Assembly: GCF_003254395.2 (NCBI RefSeq)
Contig: NC_037646.1
Coordinates: 10,907,381 to 10,971,380 of the forward strand
Direction: 5' to 3'
Length of the DNA: 64,000 bases
Source: Apis mellifera
Lineage: Eukaryota > Arthropoda > Insecta > Hymenoptera > Apidae
This document shows, one piece after another, positions 24,946-37,946 of the stretch (positions are counted from its first letter, which is position 1; every line of letters starts with the position of its first letter). A program made the position numbers and the translations under genes. Below the pieces are notes generated by a model. That model made no database searches. It was not told the DNA's origin and was given only the letters and a program-made list of their open reading frames with translations.

Positions 24946-27900
24946 ATGAGATACAAGGTGAGATAACAACCTTGACGAATTTCAAATATTTTTTTTCATT
25001 CGAATATACATGTGTATTTGCATGTGTAGTTGCATATATATACACACACACACATGCATATAATATACAACACATCAAATAATCGAACTTGTGATTGTAA
25101 TATTGTTTTGTTTTTTTTTTTTAGAAGAGACAATAGCTGTTGTTCCTACTTTTTATTCTTCTTACTTTTTTCTCTTGTTTGATCGTTCATTGTCATACAT
25201 AAAATATACAAGACAAAAGCTGCAGCATCGCATGCGCCTTGAATAAATCGCAGCATCGGGCATCACCGTCATATGTTCTCTATCTACATGTTTACGATTA
25301 ATAATTTTTTCTTAATTATAATAATCAAATTCATTTTTTTAACTCGAGGAAAAATTCGCCGAAGAATATGGGAAATCTAATCATGATAATTAGTACAGAT
25401 TTGTTTTAATATCGTTATATAACTTGATTTATGTACGTACAATGTATTTTATAATTGCATAATTCTTGAAGATACGTGCATAAAAACACATATAATAAAG
25501 ATCCAATATTAGAGACTTGACCGTTTCTTGGAAGCAAGAAGAGAGATTCAATGTTAATTTGTTTATGATTATTTTCCGTTTGATTTTGATTGCATTACAT
25601 AGCAAATTATTTCGTAGAAAAACAAATTACAAATAAATAAATAAATTCAAAACACTTCCTGTGAAAAAAGTTAGAATATTTCTAATATAAATATATAATA
25701 AATTTACATGATAAATTTTACTCTCGAATATCATCATATTTGTTCCACTTAATTTTTCGTTTACGTTAAAGCATATTCAGATTATCCATCTAAGCGTTCT
25801 TTCTATTTGTAGCGTACGGGAGTGAAAAAAGAACACAATGTTCAAACTGTCTGCTACATAGTCTGTGCTACAGTCTTGTTACATCTTTTAAGATTGCTCG
25901 CTTCCACATCTTCCCACACTTAATTTACAATTTCTGAATGATATAAAATGATATAAAATCGAGATGTTTTTCTCTAAACCCTTTGTATCTCTACAACCAT
26001 TGTTGATTATTTTTTTTTTTTTTTGTTTCAATCATTGGATCTCCCAATATAGGACAATATTTTTTTCTTTTTTTTTCATTTCTTTTTTGCAAAGCAAGAT
26101 AATTTTACAATATTAAATTTTACTTCTTTATGATGCAACCATATAATATCGAATTACAATTAGAGTGTGAAGAATATTTCTGATAGCATAGTTCTTATGT
26201 GATACATCAACAAATTGGATAGAGAAGTTATCATACATATACACGAATATATATTATTATGCTATCACCAACTATTTCATATTGTGACATGTTTTTTTTT
26301 TTTTTTTTTTATTTAAAGAATGTATTATCTTCTATTAATTTATTCCAGAGATTTCTAAGCTATTATAATATCTGGAACATTTGTTCAAAGATGTAGCATA
26401 TTTGTAAATTATCAATTAACAATACTATAACTGATGATTATGCAAATTTTTAACCGGTAATTAAAAATATTTCTTCATTTCTCGTTTTACAATGTTTGTC
26501 GATGGTACGAACATTTGTCTCCTAAAAAATTATAAAAAATTAGCTAAAAGATTTACCAATGGTATCAGCAATATCTATATATAATTATTCCATGTCCTTC
26601 TTTAATCTATAAATGGAAAAAGAAGCAAAGGTTGGGATCTAGATTAAAGGCAGGGGAAATAATGGTAAAGTAATTTCAACAATTCTAGGCCAAGGTGAGA
26701 GTACATCAATCTTTAGCATCATCGAAATAGGAAATATCTATTTTGCTGCTTTTTTAGATTGCAACTTATATATAAAGGAAAAAATATCCGCAATGTTGTT
26801 GCGTTTAATAATCAAATAATCTCCCTTTTACTAGATAAAATCATTATTATTTTTTTTTATTTTTTTTTTTACAGGTAAACGATCCGGAAGTGAATAATGA
26901 AAGATACACGGCAAACGACTCTATACTTTCGTGGTAATTATCAGTTTATGCCTTTGGAAATAAATTTGCATTATAAAATATCGATGGCTTTGCATTAACA
27001 GGCAATACGAGGCAAAGGGTAAGAGGAAATTAATTAAGAATGGAAGGAAATTGGCTATAATCATTGGTGTATTAACTGTAATCGTGGTTGGATTGCTCGT
27101 GACGTTAGCCTTGCAAATATCTATTTTTCATAAAGAGAAGAAATACAATGAGATGTGCCAGACGGAGGAATGCGTGAGGACAGGTACCGTGAAATCAAGG
27201 TTTTCCTTCCTTTTCCCCCCCCCATCTTAGGTTAACCTTGTAATGTAATCGAAACACAAAGAAATATTATCATTTCAATTGGAATTATCCTTACATAAGG
27301 ATATAATTTATAGTCATATTAATCATCTTACGTTTATTCACAATAATAATCGGATTTAATATGAATGTAAGATTTATTGGTCGTTCCAGCCGCCAGAATA
27401 ATAGATGCTATGAACAGATCGATAGATCCTTGCCAAGATTTCTACAAATTTGCTTGCAGCGGTTGGGTTTCAAAAAATCCTATACCGCAGAGTCAAACGT
27501 CTTGGGATCAATTGAGCTTTCTCAAGGAACGATTATTGGAAAATCTGAGAATTTTGCTCGAGGAAACAGGCGATGAACACAACAATTTGAGACCGGTTAA
27601 ATTGGCTAGAGATTTGTACAAAACTTGTATGAACACAAGTAAGGAAAAACCGATCGATTATTAATTTTAATAAATAAATAATAAAGAGAAAAAAAAAGAA
27701 AGAAAAATATGCTGGTAATTACAAAACGAGGAAACTCGTACAAATAATAATGAATTTAAGTATGTATAATACGAGTTATTTTTAGCAAGCGTCGAAGCTA
27801 TGGGATTGAAACCTATCTATGAAACGTTAGACAGGCTCGGATTACCAAGAGATCCGCTTTTTAAAAATGAAACGTTGCCCTTGGACGTTTCATATATTGT

Positions 27901-30719
27901 CGGTAGAGCGCAACGAGTTTTAGGACTGAATCTCTTTATCAAATTGTACATTAGTGAAGATATACAAGACACGACAAAAAACAAGATAATGGTAAGCTTA
28001 CAGGAGCAATGATTCTTTTCTATGTAATCATGTTAGATTATTAGACACTGCTTTAATTCCAATCTCGATTCCAAATATTATCTTTCAACTGACCTAGATA
28101 ATTTTAGATAGAGCAAGTGTCGCCAGGATTCAGCGAACATTATCTTGTTGATCCGTTGCGCTTTAGGTCGGAGTTAATGGAATATAAAAATTATATAAAA
28201 AATATGGTCGAATTGGCAGACGTAGGGAATGAAAGTATCGAATTTGCCAATGAAATTTTAAATTTCACCACAAATATCGCGCACGTGAGTATTTTACTTT
28301 TAATAATAATTTAAGCAAATAAATATTCTTACAAATTGTACGTATTTGTTTAGATCATGGCAACGCCGGAAGAGAGGAGAAGCGTAAATCATCTTATTTA
28401 CGATTTCAGTATCGACGAGCTGCAACAGTGGACAGATTTGCACGTGCAACAGGTTAAATTACGAAGAGCAATATATTAGGGAAAAATTATTAGATAAATT
28501 GTTAAATTTTTTTTTAATTGATTTATTTCAGTGGAATTGGACTAAATATTTGGAAGCAGTTTTTGATAATACAAACGTGACAATAGATATTAAAATGGAT
28601 CGTGTAATTGTAATGGATCTGAAATATCTGCAGGAATTACCTAAACTATTAGCAGTCACTCCATTCGCTACAATAGGTATACATATATATCGGTTATTTT
28701 ATTGTAAAATCTTAGATGACTGTATTTTGAGTCATATCAATTCATTGTATTAATGATATTATCGATTAAATAATAGTTAAAATATTTCAGTGAGATACAT
28801 ATGGTGGATTACCTACGCAGGAATTTCTCCATTGACGTTACAACGATTCCGTGATCTCGGTTTTCAATTTTCGCAAAAAGTTTTCGGTTTAAAGGAGGGA
28901 ACATCGAGATGGAAAGTCTGTACTTTAAGTGCAAACGCAAACTTTGGCATGGCTCTCAGTTACATTTACGCGCAAAAATATTTCGACGATCGATCTCGAC
29001 AAAAGGTTTAGTGTGATACGATTTCTTTTATTTTTGATATATATACAAGTGATAGAGGGAAATAGAAATAGAAAAGATAACAGATTTACAGGCTCTGGAA
29101 ATGTTGCTCGATATTAAGGCAGCATTTGATGAGATGGTGACCGAATTAGATTGGATGGACGCTGATACGAAAATTCAAGCTCATAGAAAGTTGCATGCGA
29201 TTAGACCGTTTGTAGGAATTCCGGATTGGATTACTAATTCGGAAAAATTAAATAAATTTTACGAAGAGGTAAGTACTTACTCGCGTCTCAATTAAATTAA
29301 AACTTGAGAAGATTGAAGAATGAATCTCTGTTCCAGATGAATGTTATACCTGGACGATTATTTGATACATTTTTGATACTAACTGATGTTGCAATTAAGA
29401 AAAGTTTAAATAATTTGCGTAAAAAACCAAACAAAAATCGATGGATATCGACCGGTACGACAGTAAATGCGTTTTACAGTGCAATATTAAATTCAGTTAG
29501 TAAGTATTAAATAATACTTTTTTTAATAATATCATTTTGTATTTCTATGATAATCTATTACTTTGCTTTTTTAATTTACAGCTTTTCCAGCTGGTATTCT
29601 GCATCCTCCTTTCTATGGAAATGGTTTAGAGTATGTATCAATATGCAATTGGTTCTCAATTAAATTTTGAATACATAATTAAAATTTAACAAAATATGTT
29701 TTATAGGTCTATCAACTATGGTGCCATGGGTGCAATCATGGGTCATGAATTAACTCATGGATTTGATGATCAAGGTAATGTATTGAAAATTGATTTATAT
29801 ATCAATTGTAAACGATTAAATAAGTCTTAGAAAAACAAAATTTATAAAAAAAAAATAAAATTATGCACAATAGGTCGTAGATATGATGAGAATGGAAATA
29901 TTAAACAGTGGTGGAGTAATCAGACGTTACGACATTATCATGAAAAAGTTCAATGTATAATCAAGCAATATAGTAACTATCATTTGCCAGAATTAGGTCA
30001 TAATTTCACAGTGAGTATCACTGTCCTTTTGAGAAATAAAAAGAAATAAATATATATCAAATATATTTATATCAAAAATGAATAGTACATTTATTTTTTC
30101 TTATGCATATATTTTTTATTCGATGAAATATTTAATGTTTTTTAGGTAAATGGTATTAATACACAAGGAGAGAATATAGCAGATAACGGCGGTATACGAG
30201 AAGCTTACAGAGCATATCAACGATTTCAAAAAAGAAATACCGATCAACTAGTTTTACCCGGTCTTGCTAATTATAATCAAGAACAATTATTTTTTATAGG
30301 TTTCGCGCAAGTAAGTATATTTATAAATAATAACAATTTTTTTTTAAATATTTTGTCATTTATTAAAAGTATTATTCGTGAATTTAAAATACTATCTTCA
30401 TATACACAATAATTTTTCAGAATGATTAAATTTGATATTTTTCATAAATACATATATTTATGACATAGTACATATAATATGCTATATATATGATGATCAA
30501 GGTACAATGAGAAATATTCATAGATATGTATTTGTTTCATAGGTTTGGTGTGGGAATTACACAAATGGGGCATTAAAATCTAAATTGATACAAGGAGTTC
30601 ATGCGCCAAATCATTTCAGAGTTATAGGAACTTTATCAAATAATGCGGAATTCGCAAAAGCATGGAATTGTCCGAATGGAAGTCCCATGAATCCATCTCG
30701 AAAATGTATTCTGTGGTAA
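24946..30719 (+). CDS. neprilysin-type zinc endopeptidase (M13)
   Basis: Membrane-anchored peptidase that cleaves small extracellular peptides, such as neuropeptides and peptide hormones, on the hydrophobic side. Sixteen coding exons close in frame to 759 residues, the usual family size: 24946-24957, 26875-26933, 27002-27183, 27390-27638, 27786-27991, 28108-28284, 28354-28452, 28532-28676, 28791-29005, 29092-29268, 29337-29499, 29582-29630, 29707-29774, 29874-30010, 30146-30310, 30543-30719. The start ATG is the one whose frame crosses the first intron; the ATG nine bases earlier runs into a stop. Order: 40-residue cytosolic tail, membrane segment at 41-65, ectodomain with CQTEECVRTAARI and FYKFACSGW, substrate motif VNAFY (N551, A552), zinc motif HELTH (591-595), third ligand E655 and D659 in GENIADNGG, VHAPNHFRVIG, and the family C-terminus CILW. 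Which neprilysin paralogue it is cannot be told. Confidence 0.95.
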
Positions 30720-30983
30720 TTAATCTATATGGAGTATATAATCAAACATTATTTAAAACTTGTTGTTTCTTCAACATTATTCACTAGTCTTGCGTATTAT
30801 ATAATATTTATAATAAAAATACGCAAACAATAAAAGTTAAATATTGACTGATTTATAAAAAATAATATTTAATTTAAATGAATTAGTATTTTAGATATTT
30901 TCTATAATAAAATTTATTTTCTGTAAATATCGTACAGAATGCAAATATAATATCTTTAAATTGAAACAGCATAATTCATTATT
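30720..30983. terminator. shared 3' region of convergent neprilysin and PAK1IP1 genes
   Basis: Only 264 bases separate the two stop codons. A plus-strand AATAAA lies at 30812-30817 for neprilysin and a minus-strand AATAAA at 30918-30913 for PAK1IP1, so the two transcripts probably end within about 100 bases of each other. Confidence 0.55.
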
Positions 30984-33359
30984 TCATTGTTTTTTTTTTC
31001 TTTTCTTTAAATTCGTTCCGTTATCTTTTATAATTATTTCCTTTTTCCTTTTTTTCACAGGAACTTCATCATTTTCTTTTGATTTTATCGATTTTTTTTT
31101 TGATTGATTGAATGTTATATTATCCCGTTTCAAAATTTTTTCAGTCAATTCACAATTTGTTTTTTTAGAAGTTACATTATTATTTTCTTCTAAAGATATA
31201 AGGCGTTTCTTTTTTTTCTTACTTGAAAAAGTTTCTTTCTTTTTATTTTTATCATCAATGTAATTGCAATTATCATTATTATTCGACAATTTACTTTTTT
31301 TTTTCGGTGTAAACTCAAATATTACATCATTTTCTGCCTTTTTTTTCTTTATAATCGATTTGTTCTTCTTTCTATTTGGAATATTTGGATTTTGTACTTC
31401 TTCTATACTTCTTTTCTTTTTTAATTTTTTTTTCAATAATTGAGAAGCATTATTATTATTATTATTATTTGTAATTGTTTCATCCAAATCACTTTCGTTC
31501 TCAATAATAACTTCCTGCCGAAACCTAAATATAAAAATATATATGTATATGAGTATATTTGTAATAAAGATATGTTTGAAATATTAAAATAATCCAAATT
31601 TATGGCTATTTATTTTATTTTAATAGAATATTACATATTTAAATTCTTCTTTAATCAATTAAAATAGTTCTAAAAAATATAATTGACACAATACTATGAA
31701 AAAAGTATCTATTTAAAAAATATAAATGATAAATAAAGCAGAATCATTATAACTTAAAAAAAAAAAATAATAAAATACTACTTACGAAAATTTCTCTTTT
31801 TTCTGTATTTTTTGTTCCTCTTTTGATAATTTATTATCAAACACAAGATTCTCATATAACATTGCAAGAGATAAACAAGTAATTCGAGCACCACAATTAA
31901 CCTTTTTTATCATATTTAATTTGTGTTTGCTATATTTCCATAGTTTAATTTCTCCAGAACTGCAAGCTGTAACTAATAAATCCTTCTTGAAAGCCATACA
32001 TTTCACTCTTATATCATGTGCAATCGCTTCTACAGTTTGCACGGATTTTTCAAGATCGTAAAATTTAATTTGACCATTTTCCAAGCCAACAGCAATTAAA
32101 TCATCTTGTAAAAATTCTACACAAACAATTTTTGAATCAAATTCAATTTCAGTATCGATTCCTGCTAATTCTACAGAATATACATCTATTTTTTGGTTCA
32201 CAGCCATTAAATATTTTTCGCCATTAGGACTCCATTTAAGAACATTTACATTTTTTGCATCTAATTTCAATCTTGGTACTAAATTTATAGCATATGCTTG
32301 TCTTCCTTTAACTAGATTCCAAGTACGAAGAATACCATCTGCTCCAGTAGACAATGCTATTTTTCCTGTTGGATGAATAGCTAAAGTATTAACTGCTAAA
32401 CCTTTATGTGGTTTTTGCCAATGTTTTTCCAATTGCCAATTTCCACATCGGACTGCAGCTATAGTTCCATCATTACTACATGAAAATAAATGAGATGCTT
32501 CAGGTGTAAATGCGATGCAATTGATGGTATCTGCATAAACATATAAGTAATATTTATATAAAATTAATACATATTGAGCAGAAAATAATTATATAAGATT
32601 ATACTTACCATTATGATGTATTAATCTACCTGATTCTACTCTGTGACGCAAATCATATAAATAAACAGAATCATCTGCTCCACCAGAAGCTAAATAATAT
32701 TTATTACTCGCAACACTACGTATACTACTGCTATGACTATGAGTTGCGAAAGTCTTTTCCATTTTATATTCCTGAAAAATTATCAAACTTTTTAATAAAA
32801 TATGAAATTATAAAAATATAAAAAAAATATAAAAGTTATATCAGTTATATTGTATTTTAATTGAAAAATATAATAATTTAATGTCTTTGCTTAATTAATT
32901 TTGATGTAAAATCACACAAATGTACAAAAAATATCTTATTTTATTAAGAACAATTTATTTGAACAAAATATAATTATGTAGATAAAAAAAATATAAAAAA
33001 TATACACAATTATAAAAAAATATACAAATATAAACAATTGAATAATTAGAATTAACTTAAATTCAATCATTAAGTTTATAAAATATTCATTATAAATAAA
33101 TTGAGATTTTTCTAATATATAATATATGATAAATAATTGTTATCGACTAATTTTATAATATATATACTTATAAAAAATATTGGTATACATCTGTCAGATT
33201 AAATAATTCATTTTAAAAGTGTGTTTAAATATTGAATATAACCTATAATTAAATAATAAAGACAAACATATTCATACTTACATTAACGATATTATTTACT
33301 TTGTAACCGAGCAAATATTGCTCGTATGTTCCTACAATTACTTCAAATAAATCTGGCAT
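30984..33359 (-). CDS. PAK1IP1: PAK1-interacting protein 1 (MAK11), WD40 protein
   Basis: Nucleolar WD40 protein needed for 60S ribosomal subunit production (MAK11 in yeast); the vertebrate protein also binds and restrains PAK1. Exons 33359-33282, 32771-32609, 32530-31786 and 31524-30984 give 508 residues. The first exon MPDLFEVIVGTYEQYLLGY corresponds to the ELVAGCYEQ-type start of the family. Repeats follow: SVASNKYYLASGGADDSVYLYDL, LFSCSNDGTIAAV, IHPTGKIALSTGADGILRTWNL, KWSPNGEKYLMAVNQKIDVY, VGLENGQIKFYDL and VTACSSGEIKLWKY. From about residue 330 the last exon encodes an Asn/Lys-rich tail with repeated KKKRK clusters, probably nucleolar-targeting, which makes it longer than the human protein (about 390). 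A CACGTG E-box lies about 60 bp upstream. Confidence 0.95.
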
Positions 33360-33418
33360 GATTGAAGTATTTACTATATATAAGTTATATTATTATAATT
33401 ATAAAATCATATCTTTTG

Positions 33419-33424
33419 CACGTG
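33419..33424. promoter_or_regulatory. CACGTG E-box upstream of PAK1IP1
   Basis: The core of GCACGTGC, about 60 bp before the start codon. CACGTG is the Myc/Max consensus and is known to be enriched at animal ribosome-biogenesis genes. Binding is not shown by the sequence. Confidence 0.4.
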
Positions 33425-33810
33425 CGTCTAAACTTACAATGACAATTATTATGACTACCGTTACCGGTATTACCGGCATTCATGATTTATGATGTTTCTA
33501 GATATCCAACCATATTGTAGTTTGTGAAGTTCATAGACGAATTATAATTATAGAATAATTATAATATGCATTTTCTTTTTATATAAAAATTAGAATCAAT
33601 TTTCTTTTTATCATAAAAATTATCAATGCAATATAGAATAAGAATAATTTTAATAATATTTAGTTTAATTGAAATTATAATTAAATTTTCTTATGATATA
33701 AATTAATTATAAATTATTATTAATTATAATTACTATAAATTAATTATAAAAAATGATTTTTTACAATTATGAACAAAGTATATATAAATTTTATATAGAA
33801 ACTTTTTATT

Positions 33811-34036
<226 letters not shown>

Positions 34037-35070
34037 CTCCACTCACTCATTATCTCTCACTCTCTCACTCATACTTCTTTTATTACAATACAATAAAAAC
34101 TAATCATTTTAAGCAAAATTTATCATATTCTAATTTATTTTCAATTTTTCTCTCAAAGCATTAATATATAAATAAATTAATTAATGAATAATATTAATTT
34201 AATATAATTAATGAGTAAAAATTCATTAATCATAATAAATTTTTCTTTTAAATTTTCAATAATCGTAATATTTAGATTTCGTAGATTTATCAAAGGATTT
34301 AACGGTTCATTTATAACGGTCATTTATAACGGTTCTTTTAATCTATTATATATATATATATAGGAAAAGTATATGACTTTCCTTAATTGTTCCTTGTTCG
34401 AAACATTAGAATATATTCAGGTATATTTACCTTTTTCCGATTTCTAAATTTAAAACTTAAAACTTAAAGCTTATGAAATGGAATTTTATATAATTTTTTA
34501 AGATTTTTTTGAATTAAAATTCGCTGAAATTTAAACTAGAATTTAAATTAAAAAACTCTTTGTTTTAGAAGAAAATTTAGAAGAAAATTGAAAATTTTTA
34601 AATAAATTTTACAGAATAAACAATTTGAAAAGATGGATTATAACTCCCTTACCTTTTATATGTACCTTTTATATATATTTACTACTACCTGAAAGTAATG
34701 AATTTTCCTATTCCCATGGATTTTATTTTCCCCCTCCACTCGCGTCTAGGACACACCATCCTAAAATATTTGGCGCGTCAGTTTATATTCGATTAGTTCG
34801 TCCTTAGGAATCGCATTGAGCAGAGTTTTTATTTAGTAAACTTGACAATTATTTTGTTTTCCTTTTTTTTATCGAATAAGCAAATTTTTATTTATTCAAT
34901 CTCTGTCGTTAAAAAAATTTTTATTTCTAAAGTATAAATATAATTGTGGACGAATAAAATAAAGATAAAGATATTTTTATTCAAGGAGAAAAGAATCAAG
35001 TGAAATTATAAAGATCGCGACTTTAACTATTCCTTTGAAAAGATACGTGACTATCGAAATTTTAAAAAGG

Positions 35071-35078
35071 TATAAATA
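35071..35078 (+). promoter_or_regulatory. TATA box (TATAAATA) of cactus-like gene
   Basis: TATAAATA within GGTATAAATACAG, about 80 bp upstream of the start codon, with a plausible start about 25-30 bases downstream (TCATTTATCACGAG). A clear TATA box is unusual among the genes of this window and fits an inducible gene. Confidence 0.6.
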
Positions 35079-35157
35079 CAGTGTTTGTCATTTATCACGA
35101 GTGAGAAAAAAAGTGAATTTCATTTAGTGATTGAATATTAATAAAAAAAAAACAAAG

Positions 35158-36843
35158 ATGTGGAATGGATATTTAGAATGGGTACCATTAGATTATTATT
35201 ACTACCCACAACAAGGAACGTACGAAAATTATTATTCTTCAAACTGTCCTATTAATCCTACATATGAAAATTTCCAAACTAATAATCCGCAATATTATTA
35301 TCAATCATCGTGTACAAACACAAATACAAATTTTGACTTAAACAATGATTTAAATCAGTTAATGAATAATGAAATAATAAATAATGAACAAAGTGAACCT
35401 GTTTTCCAAATGTTTTCGGGAAATGTCGAAGACATGACTATGAGGCAATATGAATATGAGCAATTTATATTAAATGAACTATGGCAGAGCAATTACACAC
35501 AGACCCTTAAAGGTGATCCGTAAGTACATTTAACACAAGTATTATAACAATAATTCATAATTGAAGAATTATCAAAGAATTATCAAAGAAGGACTTAGAA
35601 TTATTTTTTTGACTTATAAAAATATTTATATGAATAGAATCTATATTAATTTTAAGTTTAGAAATTAATTAGTTCAAAAATTATATCTTTTTAATATATA
35701 AGTTATTTTGATACCATTTCATTTACTACTAATTTCATTTATCAATTGTTACTGTAAATAATAAAAATTTAAACAAGAGAGATTAAATTCTACTATTATT
35801 GATTGATGCTAAAAAAAAAAATCAAGAAAGTTAATAGAGTTAAATAAAATAATAAAGTTAAATAAAAAAATAAATAAATTAAAATTTGATTATATTTTTT
35901 ATAATTACATGGGAAATCACATACGATGATATCATTTTTTTTTATCAATTAATAATAAAATATTCTATGTTATTATTGATCGTGATCGATATTTTAGTTA
36001 TCAATAATAAATGAAAAAAAAATTGTATTTGTCATTAATAATTTTTTTTTCAGAATACTTCATTGGACCATAATGCAAGGTCTTGTAGAGTCTGCATGTA
36101 CCATGATAAAAACGACACCAGAATATGATCTTTTAAATATCTTGAATAGTGATGGTCAATCACCTTTGCACCTGGCCGTACTGGCAAAGCAACCGAGGAT
36201 TATTAGAGAATTAGTTCTGGCTGGTGCAAATCTAGAAGTGACAAATTTTCGTGGAAACACACCGCTTCATTTGTCATGTTCGATCGGCGATTTTCAATCG
36301 GCATATGCCCTCATTAGTCCTTTAAATCCAATGGAATATTATTATCTTCGTCCTGGAAGAAAGGTGCCCACCTTACCCCAAAATTTTGAATTACGGAATT
36401 ACGAAGGTAATCGATCAACTTTTTGTTTTATTATTCTTCAGTCTTTTTTTGTTAAACATTCCTTCAAATAAAACATTTTTTTTTAAATATTAAATGAATT
36501 ATATATATATTATTGTATCATTATATTAATATTAATTACATATTAATATAAAATATCTTATGTTACAGGACAAATGTGTATACATATTGCCGCTTCATCG
36601 AATTATCTAGACCTTGTACGACTTCTGGTAGATTATGGTGCGAATACTGAGGCCAGGGAGGGTTTGACAGGAAGGACTGCTCTTCATATAGCTATAGAAC
36701 GAGGATATGAATCAATGATTACGTTTCTTCTTCAAAAAAGTGAAAGTTGTTTAAGGACAAAAACCTATGGTGGAAAGACGGCATATCAGTTAGCTCGAAG
36801 TTCTAACAGTAAATATACAAAAATATTGTCAAAGAAACGTTAA
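35158..36843 (+). CDS. cactus/IkB-like ankyrin-repeat protein
   Basis: Relative of the NF-kB inhibitors (cactus, IkB), which hold Rel proteins in the cytoplasm or modulate them in the nucleus. Exons 35158-35519, 36054-36406 and 36569-36843 give 329 residues. Residues 1-120 are rich in Tyr, Asn and Gln (YYYYPQQGTYENYY), without recognisable domains. From about 122 come ankyrin repeats with the usual signatures: DGQSPLHLAVLAKQ, FRGNTPLHLSCSIGD, QMCIHIAASSNYLDLVRLLV, TGRTALHIAIERGYE and GGKTAYQLARS; a weaker one probably precedes them. The spacing and the long insertion between the repeats at 187 and 240 resemble IkB proteins. I see no DSGxxS phosphodegron in the N-terminal part and no acidic PEST tail, both expected of classical cactus. 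The ATG follows AACAAAG directly. It could be one of several hymenopteran cactus-like copies or a nuclear IkB-type protein. Confidence 0.85.
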
Positions 36844-37946
36844 CGAATTATCTTCTTGATTTTGACAACAATGATTTCGCGATTAATCAATAATTTTAAG
36901 AAAATTATTAATTTTTGTTGTATAACTACTAATTAATTAATATCAGTTAATATTTAATTGCTATCAATTGTAAATTAATAAATTAAATTAATTTTGTTAA
37001 TTTTATATTATTATTTATATTATGATAATTATATTAATATTAATTATATTTTGCAAAGTCATTGTTTTGGACATTGTATATTCCAAAATAAGAGAATATA
37101 ATCTGTATTTTATTTACATTTAAAAATTATAATATATTATAAAAAGCAATTAATTGATATCTTGTATCCCATTTATAATCATGCATTAAATATAGAAAAA
37201 TAATAAAGAAAAAAGAATAGAAATTATTAAAAAATTCTGAAAGAGTCATATCTGAAGTAAGTATAATAAACAAAATATAAATATATACAAAAACAATAAA
37301 TAATAAAAGGAAGATAAAGATAAGATAAGAAAAGGATAATAATACGAATATTAAAGATAATTTAAAAATCAGATATAACATTTATTCTTTGCTTAAAGTG
37401 GAATAATAATTGAAACGCTATATTTTGAATGTTTTTAAAAACACGTTTTTTGACATTTAAGAAATGGCTAAATTGATAAACAATTCTTATTTTATTTATA
37501 TTCTTTTTTTACTATTTGTTGTTCCTGTTTATATTTGTGTTTCATTTGCGGCACTCTGAAGATGGCGCTGATTCTAAAATTTTTAACATATCTCTATCTT
37601 TCTTTTGATATTTGTTCTTCTTTGTTTATATTAGTATAAAATTTATATGCTCAAAAGATAGTTCTAATATCTGTTAAGTTTACGTATAAGTTTTCTTTAA
37701 AGGAAAAGCGTTACTAGTTACTATGTATCTGTATATAGATATCTAAAAGAGTATTTTATGTATAAATCTTTTATTTAAATATTTGAAGTTTATGAATAAT
37801 CCAAAAAGATTTAATTGTATTTAGTGGATATTTATATTTTTATGATTTTTTATTTCTTTGATATATTTTCTTATTTAATAAGATTTTTCGAGGTTATTTT
37901 ATAATTGATTTCAACAAAGATCTGGGATTTGTGTTATAACTTTATA
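36844..37946. other. spacer between cactus-like gene and MCMBP
   Basis: AT-rich sequence. Its right part (about 37540-37946) is the presumed MCMBP promoter and 5' UTR. No protein-like frame, RNA gene or clear motif was seen. Confidence 0.5.

Noticed and set aside
35131..35157. Upstream in-frame extension of the cactus-like protein
   Set aside because: No ATG in the extension; the first ATG is at 35158 and follows a plausible 5' UTR downstream of the TATA box.
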